Shown here one piece after another: positions 55,605 to 64,000 of a stretch of DNA of 64,000 bases (within the stretch, counting starts at the first letter, position 1; each line of letters begins with the position of its first letter). The notes beneath the pieces were generated by a model. That model saw only the letters and a list, made by a program, of their open reading frames with translations. It was not told the origin of the DNA and did no database searches. The stretch comes from Carboxylicivirga sp964602515 (GTDB taxonomy: Bacteria; Bacteroidota; Bacteroidia; Bacteroidales; Marinilabiliaceae), in NCBI GenBank assembly GCA_964602515.1, contig CAZRRJ010000005.1, positions 243,897 through 307,896 of the forward strand, written 5' to 3'. A program made the translations under genes and the position numbers.

Positions 55605-58600
55605 TTAATCTAAGTTCACACTAAGTCCGAGACCTCTCATCTCATGAAGCAATACATTCAATGATTCAGGAATACCTGCTTGTGGCATTGGATCTCCTTT
55701 CACAATTGCTTCATATGCTTTGGCTCGTCCAATAACATCATCCGACTTAACAGTTAGAATCTCCTGAAGAATGTTAGCTGCACCAAATGCTTCAAGTGCC
55801 CACACCTCCATCTCACCAAAACGCTGACCTCCAAACTGAGCTTTACCTCCTAATGGCTGTTGTGTAATTAATGAATAAGGACCTATAGAACGGGCATGCA
55901 TTTTATCTTCAACCATATGACCAAGCTTCAGCATGTATATTACACCTACTGTTGCCGGCTGGTGAAAACGCTCACCTGTACCTCCATCATAAAGATAAGT
56001 ACGTCCATATCTCGGAATACCAGCTTTATCAGTCCAATTATTCATATCTTCTATCGTAGCACCATCAAAAATAGGAGTTGCAAATTTAACACCTAAATTC
56101 ATTCCCGCCCAACCAAGAACAGTTTCATAAATCTGTCCTAAGTTCATCCTTGAAGGTACACCAAGTGGGTTAAGTACAATATCGACTGGAGTTCCATCTT
56201 CTAGGAATGGCATATCTTCTGCACGCACAATACGCGATACAATACCCTTATTACCATGTCGCCCTGCCATTTTATCACCAACGGTTATCTTACGCTTTTT
56301 AGCGATATAAACTTTTGCAAGCTGAACAATTCCTGCTGGCAGCTCATCACCAATAGTCACATTGTACTTCTGGCGTTTTTCTTTTGCTTCCAACTCTTTA
56401 TGTTTCATCCTGAAGTTATGTACAACTTTTGAGATAAGTTCGTTCTTATCTTTATCTGTTGTCCATTTATTAGGGTTCACATTCAAATAGTCAATTTCAT
56501 TTAAAATCTTCTGAGTGAACTTAGTCCCTTTTGATACAACATCTACATCGTAATAATCTTTTACCCCTTGAGATGTTTTACCATTAACCTGTGAAAATAA
56601 TTTGTCGACTAAACGTCCTTTTAAATCCTCAACAGACCTAATGAATTCTTCATCTATCTTTGCAATCTGGCTCTTTTCGGATGTACGTGATTTACGATCT
56701 TTAACGATACGTGAAAACAACTTTTTATCAATTACTACTCCTTTTAATGAAGGAGAAGCTTTTAAAGAAGCATCCTTTACATCACCCGCTTTCTCGCCGA
56801 AAATTGCACGTAAAAGCTTTTCTTCCGGCGTTGGATCACTTTCTCCTTTTGGTGTAATCTTTCCAATTAAGATATCCCCAGGAGTAACATGAGCACCAAT
56901 ACGAATTAAACCATTTTCATCAAGATCCTTTGTGGCTTCCTCACTGACGTTAGGTATATCAGATGTTAATTCTTCCAAACCACGTTTGGTATCGCGCACC
57001 TCTAACGAATACTCATCAATATGTACTGATGTAAATACATCATCACGTACAACTTTTTCAGAAATCACAATCGCATCCTCAAAATTATAACCTTTCCACG
57101 GCATAAATGCCACTTTAAGGTTACGGCCTAGTCCAAGCTCTCCCTTCTGAGTAGAATATCCTTCAGTAAGAATTTGCCCTGTATTGACACGATCTCCTTT
57201 GTTAACTAAAGGCTTTATATCAATACATGTATTTTGATTAGTTTTTTGATACTTTACAATAGCATAGCGTTTAGTTTCTCCTTCGAAGCTAACAAATCGT
57301 TCATCTTCTGTACGATCATAACGTATTACAATCTCATCGGCATCAACATATTCAACAATACCATTACCTTCAGCAACAATATGTGTACGCGAATCCTGAA
57401 TTAATCGTCCTTCTAAACCAGTACCTACGATAGGAGATTCAGGCTTTAATAATGGCACTGCCTGACGCATCATATTAGATCCCATCAAAGCACGGTTGGC
57501 ATCATCATGTTCAAGGAAAGGAATCAGAGATGCAGCAACAGAAGCAATTTGGTTAGGGGCAACATCCATCATATGAACCTCTGTCCTATCTACAACAGGG
57601 AAATCTCCCTCTTCACGTGCCTTAACTTTTTCATTTACAAAAAAACTATCTTCACCTACAGGTGCATTTGCTTGCGCTATAATTTTAGATTCTTCTTCCT
57701 CAGCTGTTAAGTATGACACTCCTTCATTGGATAAATCAACTTTACCTTCCTCCACTTTACGGTAAGGTGTTTCAATAAATCCAAGGTCATTAATCTTCGC
57801 ATAAACACATAAAGAAGATATCAAACCAATATTTGGCCCTTCAGGTGTTTCAATCGGACATAAACGTCCATAGTGTGTGTAATGAACATCACGAACCTCA
57901 AAACCTGCTCTTTCACGAGACAACCCTCCTGGTCCTAAGGCTGACATTCGCCTCTTATGCGTAATTTCAGCAAGTGGATTAGTTTGATCCATGAACTGAG
58001 AAAGTGCATTTGTACCAAAAAAACTATTAATAACAGATGATAATGTCTTGCTATTAATTAAATCTATTGGTGTAAATACTTCATTATCTCTCACGTTCAT
58101 TCTTTCGCGAATAGTGCGTGCCATACGAGCTAAACCAACACCAAATTGATTAGCCATTTGTTCCCCTACAGTCCTTACACGTCGGTTACTTAAGTGGTCT
58201 ATATCATCAACATCAGTTTTAGAATTGATGAGCTGAATTAAGTGCTTGATAATCGCAATAATATCCTCTCTAGATAATACTTTGCTTTCCCAATCTGTAC
58301 TTAAATTTAATTTCTTATTTAATCTGTAACGACCAACCTCTCCTAAATCATAACGTTTATCGGAAAAGAATAATTTATCAATTACATCACGCGCTGTTGC
58401 CTCATCTGGTGGCTCAGCATTACGTAGTTGTCTATAGATGTGAACTACTGCTTCTTTTTCAGAGTTACATGGATCTTTCTGTAGTGTATTATAAATGATA
58501 GCAAAATCAGAAAGATTCTGGCTCTCCTTGTGCAATAAGATTGTTTTTGTACCAGAGTCAATAATATCTTCTACATGTTCATCTGTGATAATTGTTTCAC

Positions 58601-59414
58601 GATCGATGATAACCTCATTACGTTCAATTGAAACAACCTCACCAGTATCTTCATCAACGAAATCCTCGATCCAACTTTTCAAAACACGAGCAGCAAGTTT
58701 TCTTCCAACAACTTTCTTTAAACTCGCTTTATTGACTTTAATTTCATCAGCCAGATCAAAAATAGCAAGAATATCTTTATCTCCCTCATAACCAATAGCT
58801 CTTAAGAGTGTGGTAACAGGAAGCTTTTTCTTTCTGTCGATGTATGCATACATTACACTGTTTATGTCGGTAGCAAACTCAATCCATGACCCTTTGAAAG
58901 GAATAATACGTGCTGAGTACAATTTTGTACCGTTAGCATGGACACTTTGCCCAAAGAATACCCCGGGCGAACGATGCAACTGACTAACAACAACACGTTC
59001 AGCTCCATTAATAATGAAGCTCCCCTTATCTGTCATATAAGGTATTGTTCCCAAATAAACATCTTGTACCACAGTATCGAAATCCTCATGTTCAGGATCG
59101 GTACAATACAATTTTAATTTGGCTTTTAGAGGTACACTGTATGTTAAACCTCTTTCTATGCACTCAGGAATGGTATATCTGGCCGGATCAATTGAGAAAT
59201 CAAGAAACTCTAGTACGAAATTGTTTCTTGTGTCGGTAATAGGAAAATTCTCATTGAAAACCTGATATAGCCCCTCCAATGTCCGCTCTTCAGGGGTTGT
59301 TCCCATTTGAAAAAATTCGCGGAAAGATTTTAATTGCACCTCCAGCAAATCAGGGTAACTTAACCTGTTCTGGATTGAAGCAAAACTAATCCTTTCTGTA
59401 GTATTTGGAGTCAT
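55605..59414 (-). CDS. rpoB: DNA-directed RNA polymerase subunit beta
   Basis: This 1269-residue protein is the beta subunit. Recognised elements include the rifampicin region NALSQFMDQTNPLAEITHKRR (about residues 460-490), the RYGRTYLYDGGTGERFHQPA segment and a C-terminal SLNVLLHEMRGLGLS. The rifampicin-region residues seen are the usual susceptible type (His in THKRR, Asp in MDQTN). Full family length for Bacteroidota. It starts 100 nt after rplL, with a hairpin between. Confidence 0.99.
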   Translation of the reverse strand: MTPNTTERISFASIQNRLSYPDLLEVQLKSFREFFQMGTTPEERTLEGLYQVFNENFPITDTRNNFVLEFLDFSIDPARYTIPECIERGLTYSVPLKAKLKLYCTDPEHEDFDTVVQDVYLGTIPYMTDKGSFIINGAERVVVSQLHRSPGVFFGQSVHANGTKLYSARIIPFKGSWIEFATDINSVMYAYIDRKKKLPVTTLLRAIGYEGDKDILAIFDLADEIKVNKASLKKVVGRKLAARVLKSWIEDFVDEDTGEVVSIERNEVIIDRETIITDEHVEDIIDSGTKTILLHKESQNLSDFAIIYNTLQKDPCNSEKEAVVHIYRQLRNAEPPDEATARDVIDKLFFSDKRYDLGEVGRYRLNKKLNLSTDWESKVLSREDIIAIIKHLIQLINSKTDVDDIDHLSNRRVRTVGEQMANQFGVGLARMARTIRERMNVRDNEVFTPIDLINSKTLSSVINSFFGTNALSQFMDQTNPLAEITHKRRMSALGPGGLSRERAGFEVRDVHYTHYGRLCPIETPEGPNIGLISSLCVYAKINDLGFIETPYRKVEEGKVDLSNEGVSYLTAEEEESKIIAQANAPVGEDSFFVNEKVKAREEGDFPVVDRTEVHMMDVAPNQIASVAASLIPFLEHDDANRALMGSNMMRQAVPLLKPESPIVGTGLEGRLIQDSRTHIVAEGNGIVEYVDADEIVIRYDRTEDERFVSFEGETKRYAIVKYQKTNQNTCIDIKPLVNKGDRVNTGQILTEGYSTQKGELGLGRNLKVAFMPWKGYNFEDAIVISEKVVRDDVFTSVHIDEYSLEVRDTKRGLEELTSDIPNVSEEATKDLDENGLIRIGAHVTPGDILIGKITPKGESDPTPEEKLLRAIFGEKAGDVKDASLKASPSLKGVVIDKKLFSRIVKDRKSRTSEKSQIAKIDEEFIRSVEDLKGRLVDKLFSQVNGKTSQGVKDYYDVDVVSKGTKFTQKILNEIDYLNVNPNKWTTDKDKNELISKVVHNFRMKHKELEAKEKRQKYNVTIGDELPAGIVQLAKVYIAKKRKITVGDKMAGRHGNKGIVSRIVRAEDMPFLEDGTPVDIVLNPLGVPSRMNLGQIYETVLGWAGMNLGVKFATPIFDGATIEDMNNWTDKAGIPRYGRTYLYDGGTGERFHQPATVGVIYMLKLGHMVEDKMHARSIGPYSLITQQPLGGKAQFGGQRFGEMEVWALEAFGAANILQEILTVKSDDVIGRAKAYEAIVKGDPMPQAGIPESLNVLLHEMRGLGLSVNLD

Positions 59415-59451
59415 CTATCAACTTATTTAGAACCTAAAATAATAAAAGCGC

Positions 59452-59490
59452 AAAAAGGTTTAGGAGTCAGCTCACGCTGATTCCTAAACC
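59452..59490 (-). promoter_or_regulatory. Hairpin attenuator/terminator between rplL and rpoB
   Basis: On the minus strand a 14-bp stem with one A-C mismatch (GGTTTAGGAATCAG with CTGACTCCTAAACC) and a 6-nt loop is followed by TTTTT. The stem spans 59457-59490. It sits 24 nt after the rplL stop and 42 nt before the rpoB start, where partial termination sets the ribosomal protein to polymerase ratio in other bacteria. Confidence 0.75.
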
Positions 59491-59514
59491 GGAAATCCTT
59501 ATATAGGACTGAAA

Positions 59515-59889
59515 TTACTTAAGTTCAACTTCTGCTCCTGCTTCTTCTAATTGAGATTTTAACGCTTCAGCTTCTTCCTTAGTAACTTTCTCCTTCAATG
59601 CAGTAGGAGCTTTGTCTACTAATTCTTTAGCTTCTTTAAGACCAACGCCAGTCATTTCTTTCACTAACTTAACGATAGCTAACTTAGAACCACCAGCAGC
59701 CTTTAGAATTACATCAAACTCAGTTTGCTCAGCAGCAGCAACTTCGCCACCAGCAGCAGGACCAGCTACAGCTACAGCTGCTGCTGCAGGTTCGATACCA
59801 TACTCTTCTTTTAATACTTCAGCAAGTTCGTTAACGTCTTTAACAGTCAAATTTACTAACTCTTCTGCAAGCTTTTTGATATCAGCCAT
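59515..59889 (-). CDS. rplL: 50S ribosomal protein L7/L12
   Basis: This 124-residue protein is L7/L12: N-terminal dimer helices (KKLAEELVNLTVKDVNEL), an Ala/Gly-rich hinge (AAAAVAVAGPAAGG) and the C-terminal factor-binding domain with KLAIVKLVKEMTGVGLKEAKELVD. Normal length. It forms the ribosomal stalk on L10, encoded 33 nt upstream. Confidence 0.98.
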   Translation of the reverse strand: MADIKKLAEELVNLTVKDVNELAEVLKEEYGIEPAAAAVAVAGPAAGGEVAAAEQTEFDVILKAAGGSKLAIVKLVKEMTGVGLKEAKELVDKAPTALKEKVTKEEAEALKSQLEEAGAEVELK

Positions 59890-59922
59890 TTTTCTATAAT
59901 TAAATATTGTTTGTACTTTTTG

Positions 59923-60441
59923 TTATTCTTTTTCTGCAATTGTTTGTAATAATCCGTGAATTGTTGAACCTCCAGATTGGAGTGCAGAAACAACATTCTT
60001 CATCGGTGATTGTAATAATCCGATAACATCGCCAAGAAGTTCATCCTTAGATTTAATGTTACATAGGATTTCTAATTGATCAGCTCCAACATAAAGCGAC
60101 TCCTCTACATATGCCCCCTTAAGAGTTGGTTTCTCATTAGCTTTAGAAAACTCCCTAATCAATTTAGCTGGAACATTACCTGTATTAGAAAACAATACAG
60201 CTGTTGTTCCTTTTAATGTACCATAAATATCTTCGAAGTCACCTTCTGCTTGTTCCAAAGCTTTACGAAAAATAGTGTTTTTCACCATCACCATTTTTAC
60301 TTCCCGCTTAAAACATTCGCGACGTAAGTTACTACTTACTTCAGCATTCAAGCCTCCTGCTTCAGCTACATAGAAATGGCTGTACTCATTAATGCTTGAT
60401 ACTATATCGTTGATAAGGGTGCCTTTATGTTCTTTTATCAT
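59923..60441 (-). CDS. rplJ: 50S ribosomal protein L10
   Basis: This 172-residue protein is L10, with FYVAEAGGLNAEVSSNLR, VMVKNTIFRKALEQ and a C-terminal helix that binds L7/L12 dimers. The ATG at 60441 is preceded by a strong GGAGGA ribosome site, unusual in this window. Operon order rplK-A-J-L is conserved. Confidence 0.98.
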   Translation of the reverse strand: MIKEHKGTLINDIVSSINEYSHFYVAEAGGLNAEVSSNLRRECFKREVKMVMVKNTIFRKALEQAEGDFEDIYGTLKGTTAVLFSNTGNVPAKLIREFSKANEKPTLKGAYVEESLYVGADQLEILCNIKSKDELLGDVIGLLQSPMKNVVSALQSGGSTIHGLLQTIAEKE

Positions 60442-60467
60442 GATTCCTCCTTTTTTAAAGATTAAAA

Positions 60468-61163
60468 TTAAGCATCAACCGATTTAGGTTCAATGCGAAT
60501 TCCCGGACTCATGGTACTTGAAAGACTAATACTCTTAACATAAGTTCCTTTAGCGGCTGAAGGCTTAAGCTTCATAATTGTACCGATAAATTCTTTTACA
60601 TTATCAACAATCTTTTCTTCAGTAAATGAAACTTTACCTATGGATGAGTGCACAATACCATAACGATCAACTTTAAAGTCAATTTTACCTGCTTTAACTT
60701 CGTTAACCGCTTTGGCAATATCCATGGTTACGGTACCGCTCTTTGGATTAGGCATTAAGCCTCTTGGGCCTAATATACGTCCTAAAGCTCCTACCTTAGC
60801 CATTACACTAGGCATAGTTATGATTACGTCAACATCGGTCCAACCACCTTTGATTTTTTCGATGAATTCGTCTAGTCCAACATAATCAGCGCCTGCTGCT
60901 TTTGCCTCTTCTTCTTTTTCAGGAGTACACATCACTAAAACGCGAGTTTCCTTTCCTGTTCCGTGAGGCAAAGTTACAACACCTCTAACCATTTGGTTCG
61001 CTTTCTTAGGATCAACACCCAAACGAACATCAATATCAACAGAGGCGTCAAATTTGGTAGTGGTTACTTCCTTTACCAATTTTGCTGCTTCCTCAATATT
61101 GTATTGTTTTGAGGCGTCGATTTTTTCTAACGCTAACTTTTTATTTTTTGTTAGTTTTGTCAT
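60468..61163 (-). CDS. rplA: 50S ribosomal protein L1
   Basis: This 231-residue protein is L1, with FDASVDIDVRLGVDPKKANQ, LPHGTGKETRVLV, the LGRILGPRGLMPNPKSGTV motif and IGTIMKLKPSAAKGTYVKS. It binds 23S rRNA and in other bacteria represses its own operon; no L1 target hairpin is called here. Intact, standard length. Confidence 0.99.
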   Translation of the reverse strand: MTKLTKNKKLALEKIDASKQYNIEEAAKLVKEVTTTKFDASVDIDVRLGVDPKKANQMVRGVVTLPHGTGKETRVLVMCTPEKEEEAKAAGADYVGLDEFIEKIKGGWTDVDVIITMPSVMAKVGALGRILGPRGLMPNPKSGTVTMDIAKAVNEVKAGKIDFKVDRYGIVHSSIGKVSFTEEKIVDNVKEFIGTIMKLKPSAAKGTYVKSISLSSTMSPGIRIEPKSVDA

Positions 61164-61182
61164 TTTCGCAAAAAGGTATTAA

Positions 61183-61626
61183 TTAGTTACTACCAGGGAA
61201 TTCACCTGAAACGGTTACTCCCATACTTCGGGCGGTACCCGCAATCATCCTCATTGCAGATTCAACTGTGAAACAATTCAAGTCAGCCATCTTATCTTCA
61301 GCAATTGTTCTCACCTGATCCCAGGTTATAGATCCAACTTTCTTACGATTAGGTTCTGCAGAACCACTCTTAAGCTTAGCTGCTTCTAATACTTGAACGG
61401 ATGCCGGAGGCGTTTTAATTACAAAATCAAATGATTTGTCTTTATACACCGAGATGACCACAGGTAAAACTTTACCAGCTTTTTCCTGTGTTCTGGCATT
61501 GAATTGCTTACAGAATTCCATAATGTTCACTCCTTTAGCCCCTAAAGCAGGACCTACAGGAGGTGAAGGATTTGCTGCGCCACCTTTAATCTGAAGTTTG
61601 ATAAAGTTTTCTACTTCTTTAGCCAT
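61183..61626 (-). CDS. rplK: 50S ribosomal protein L11
   Basis: This 147-residue protein is L11, with LQIKGGAANPSPPVGPALG, GVNIMEFCKQFNART, and the C-terminal RNA-binding MRMIAGTARSMGVTV. The C-terminus keeps the GEF motif. It is the first ribosomal gene of the block, about 105 nt after nusG. Confidence 0.99.
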   Translation of the reverse strand: MAKEVENFIKLQIKGGAANPSPPVGPALGAKGVNIMEFCKQFNARTQEKAGKVLPVVISVYKDKSFDFVIKTPPASVQVLEAAKLKSGSAEPNRKKVGSITWDQVRTIAEDKMADLNCFTVESAMRMIAGTARSMGVTVSGEFPGSN

Positions 61627-61731
61627 TGTAGCAATTCGTATTTATTAATAAATATAGTTTATTGGTGTTTAAAAGATTTCAACTTGTAGATGCAAACAAT
61701 TGTTTACATAGAAGCGTTAACTACTAAGTAT

Positions 61732-62277
61732 TTACTCTTTCTCAACCTGCATAAAACTCAACTCTAATGGCGTTTTTCTTCCAAAAATTTTCACCATTAC
61801 TTTTAATTTCTTCTTCTCTTCATTAACCTCTTCAATTAAACCATTGAAGCCATTAAACGGACCATCAATAACTTTAACAGTCTCTCCTACAAAATAAGGA
61901 ATGTTTATTTCCTCATCGGTTTCATTCAGCTCATCTACCTTACCTAAAATTCGATTGACTTCAGTCTGACGTAATGGTACCGGTGTATCATTATTATCAT
62001 TTAAGAAACCAATTACATTTGGAATATTACGAAGAATATGAGGTATTTCACCAACCATAGCTGCTTCTACCAAAACATAACCTGGTAAATAAGGACGCTC
62101 CTTACTCACTTTTTTTCCATTACGAATTTGGTAAACCTTCTCTGTAGGAATAAGTACCTGACTTACGTAATCTGTAAGCTTCAATCCAGCGATCTCACTT
62201 TCTACGTACTCTTTTACTTTTTTTTCTTTTCCTCCAATTGCGCGGAGAACATACCATTTCTTATTGACTTCTGCCAT
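61732..62277 (-). CDS. nusG: Transcription antitermination/termination factor NusG
   Basis: This 181-residue protein is NusG: NGN domain with KWYVLRAIGGKEKKVKEYVE and RPYLPGYVLVEA, and a C-terminal KOW domain (VGETVKVIDGPFNGFNGLIEEVN). Length is standard. It starts 15 nt after secE. Confidence 0.98.
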   Translation of the reverse strand: MAEVNKKWYVLRAIGGKEKKVKEYVESEIAGLKLTDYVSQVLIPTEKVYQIRNGKKVSKERPYLPGYVLVEAAMVGEIPHILRNIPNVIGFLNDNNDTPVPLRQTEVNRILGKVDELNETDEEINIPYFVGETVKVIDGPFNGFNGLIEEVNEEKKKLKVMVKIFGRKTPLELSFMQVEKE

Positions 62278-62292
62278 TATAAGCGTCCTATC

Positions 62293-62493
62293 TTAGTTAT
62301 TGTAAAGAGCTTCGTAAACTTTCTCAAGACCTGTATCAAAAGTATAGTCCATTGCGAAAACAACACCTGCAATAATAATTGATGCTATCATTACGACAAT
62401 AGCACTATTAGTCAATTCAGGCCAACTTGGCCATGATGTTTTGTTCATTAATTCGTTTTGAACATCCTTGAAGTATGCAGTTATTTTACTCAT
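62293..62493 (-). CDS. secE: Preprotein translocase subunit SecE
   Basis: This 66-residue protein is a single-helix SecE: amphipathic YFKDVQNELMNKTSWPSWPEL then one membrane helix (residues about 31-52). The LxNKTSWP motif is diagnostic. It pairs with SecY, which is not in this window. It lies between tRNA-Trp and nusG in the usual order. Confidence 0.96.
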   Translation of the reverse strand: MSKITAYFKDVQNELMNKTSWPSWPELTNSAIVVMIASIIIAGVVFAMDYTFDTGLEKVYEALYNN

Positions 62494-62547
62494 AGTACTG
62501 TCTCATTAGTTCGCTGTTTCTATATATATTGAAATCAGCTAATTCAG

Positions 62548-62620
62548 CACGGGAGGAGCGACTCGAACGCCCGACACCTGGTTTTGGAGACCAGTGCTCT
62601 ACCAACTGAGCTACACCCGT
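62548..62620 (-). tRNA. trnW: tRNA-Trp (CCA)
   Basis: The 73-nt minus-strand sequence folds as a cloverleaf. The anticodon CCA is flanked by the arms CTGGT and ACCAG (plus 62585-62587 TGG). D-loop GTAGCTCAGTTGGTAGAGC and T-loop GTTCGAGTC are present. The acceptor stem has one T-T mismatch at pair 6. CCA end is not encoded. Confidence 0.95.
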
Positions 62621-62648
62621 AAATAAACCGGAGATATATATCTCCGGT
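62621..62648 (-). terminator. Terminator after tuf
   Basis: A near-perfect palindrome ACCGGAGATATATATCTCCGGT (62627-62648) followed by TTTATTT on the minus strand lies 21 nt after the tuf stop, just before tRNA-Trp. Confidence 0.75.
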
Positions 62649-62669
62649 TATCTATTTTAATTGAGTATT

Positions 62670-63857
62670 TTACTCAATAATTTCAGTTACCTGACCAGCA
62701 CCTACTGTTCTACCTCCTTCACGGATAGCAAAACGCAGACCCTGATTCAATGCTACTGGATAGATTAACTCAACAGTAATTGTTACGTTATCACCAGGCA
62801 TTACCATTTCTGTTCCTTCTGGTAGAGAAATCTCACCAGTTGCATCTAAAGTACGTAGATAGAACTGAGGACGATATTTGTTATGGAAAGGAGTGTGACG
62901 TCCACCTTCTTCTTTCTTCAAAACATAGATCTCAGCTTTAAACTTAGTATGAGGTTTGATTGAACCTGGCTTAGCCAACACCATTCCTCGCTTGATATCT
63001 TTCTTATCAATACCACGTAATAATAGACCTACATTATCACCAGCTTCTCCGCGATCAAGAATCTTACGAAACATCTCAACACCAGTACAAACAGTTTTTA
63101 CACCTTCTGCACCAAGACCGATGATTTGCATTTCTTCTCCAGAGTTAATAACACCAGTTTCAATACGACCAGTTGCAACAGTACCACGACCAGTAATTGA
63201 GAAAACATCTTCTACTGGCATCAAGAAATCTTTCTCAATATCACGTGGAGGAAGTGGAATCCACTCATCCACAGCGTTCATTAGATCCATAATTTTCTCT
63301 ACCCACTGTGGCTCACTGTTTAATCCACCAAGAGCAGAACCCATTATAACAGGAGAGTTGTCACCATCAAACTCATAGAAGCTTAATAAATCACGAACTT
63401 CCATTTCAACAAGTTCTAATAACTCCTCATCATCAACCATGTCAACTTTATTCAAGAAAACAACGATACGAGGAACGTTTACCTGACGCGCTAACAGAAT
63501 ATGTTCACGAGTCTGAGGCATAGGACCATCAGTAGCAGCACAAACAAGAATAGCGCCATCCATCTGAGCAGCACCAGTTACCATGTTCTTCACATAATCG
63601 GCGTGACCTGGACAGTCAACGTGTGCATAGTGACGGTTTGCAGTTTCATACTCAACATGAGCAGTATTAATTGTAATACCCCTTTCTTTCTCTTCAGGAG
63701 CATTGTCGATCTGATCAAAGTCCTTAACTTCACAAAATCCTTTTGCTGCTAACACAGTTGTGATTGCAGCAGTTAATGTAGTTTTACCGTGGTCAACGTG
63801 ACCAATGGTTCCGATATTAACGTGAGGCTTCGTCCTTTGAAATGTTTCTTTAGCCAT
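62670..63857 (-). CDS. tuf: Translation elongation factor Tu
   Basis: This 395-residue protein is EF-Tu: P-loop GHVDHGKTTL (about 19-28), switch II DCPGHADYVKNMV, NKVDMVD and SALGGL for GTP binding, and the full domains 2 and 3 ending in GGRTVGAGQVTEIIE. It carries aminoacyl-tRNA to the ribosome. Length is standard. Confidence 0.99.
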   Translation of the reverse strand: MAKETFQRTKPHVNIGTIGHVDHGKTTLTAAITTVLAAKGFCEVKDFDQIDNAPEEKERGITINTAHVEYETANRHYAHVDCPGHADYVKNMVTGAAQMDGAILVCAATDGPMPQTREHILLARQVNVPRIVVFLNKVDMVDDEELLELVEMEVRDLLSFYEFDGDNSPVIMGSALGGLNSEPQWVEKIMDLMNAVDEWIPLPPRDIEKDFLMPVEDVFSITGRGTVATGRIETGVINSGEEMQIIGLGAEGVKTVCTGVEMFRKILDRGEAGDNVGLLLRGIDKKDIKRGMVLAKPGSIKPHTKFKAEIYVLKKEEGGRHTPFHNKYRPQFYLRTLDATGEISLPEGTEMVMPGDNVTITVELIYPVALNQGLRFAIREGGRTVGAGQVTEIIE

Positions 63858-63939
63858 AACTCGAAATATTAGACAATTAGATATAAATTGAATCTTAAAC
63901 TCATTTTCTGAGGATCAACACCTTTTCACTCTAATAGAG

Positions 63940-64000
63940 AGCGGGAGACGGGGCTCAAACCCGCGACCCTCAGCTTGGAAGGCTGATGCTCTATCAACTG
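63940..64000 (-). tRNA. trnG: tRNA-Gly (TCC), partial at window edge
   Basis: The minus strand contains the D-arm end, the anticodon arm CAGCC-TTCCAAG-CTG with anticodon TCC, the T-arm with GTTTGAGCC and the 3' acceptor CTCCCGC plus discriminator T. The 5' acceptor strand lies outside the window. It lies before tuf, as usual in Bacteroidota. Confidence 0.9.

Overview
The window comes from a low-GC Bacteroidota chromosome, most likely a marine or sediment anaerobe or facultative anaerobe of the Bacteroidales/Marinilabiliales type. Supporting signs are the order tRNA-Gly, tuf, tRNA-Trp, secE, nusG, rplKAJL, rpoBC, DUF3467; outer-membrane barrel and lipoprotein genes; TAnnTTTG-like -7 boxes; and weak dependence on Shine-Dalgarno sequences. 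The genus assignment is inference.

Region 1 (1-18675, minus strand) is one tightly packed, phage-tail-derived extracellular contractile injection system (eCIS, Afp/PVC-like). In transcription order it encodes a GH18 hydrolase with membrane segments, a tail terminator (DUF4255), an unrecognised protein, the sheath, two tube proteins, a 55-residue DUF5908-like protein, a LysM baseplate protein, the VgrG-like spike, a PAAR tip, a gp25-like wedge protein, a giant baseplate-J protein, a fibre-like protein, an AAA+ ATPase, and a huge helical protein that runs off the left edge. No capsid, portal, terminase or integrase is seen.

Region 2 (18951-26925, plus strand) is transcribed away from the eCIS and holds four closely spaced genes: a small secreted protein, a polytopic membrane protein with HEAT-like repeats and a cyclic-nucleotide-binding-like domain, a STAND NTPase with a transmembrane segment, coiled coil and WD40 repeats, and an outer-membrane barrel protein. 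Together they look like an envelope-spanning sensing or transport module. A functional link to the eCIS is a hypothesis.

Region 3 (27093-32616, minus) is a complete Mrp/Mnh-type cation/H+ antiporter operon, A to G, with a short MnhE.

Region 4 (32942-46787, minus) is a hydrogen-metabolism block. It holds an electron-bifurcating type [FeFe] hydrogenase (HydABC plus an HndB-like subunit) embedded among two hydrogenase-like Fe-S proteins (one with a PAS domain), two DRTGG-like proteins, two HATPase proteins, a PHP phosphoesterase and a SpoIIE/RsbU-like phosphatase. Its upstream end carries a decaying second hydrogenase: a truncated hydA with a damaged H-cluster motif, a fossil hydA tail, and a NuoE-like gene with an early in-frame stop.

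Region 5 (47032-50779) holds an AlbA-type DNA-binding-domain protein and a cell-wall recycling pair: a NamZ-like exo-muramidase lipoprotein and a beta-lactamase-family protein carrying what looks like a remnant of a GH3 fusion.

Region 6 (50802-64000, minus) is the conserved transcription/translation block from DUF3467 through rpoC, rpoB, ribosomal proteins, nusG, secE, tRNA-Trp and tuf to a partial tRNA-Gly, with clear hairpin terminators and a probable rplL-rpoB attenuator.
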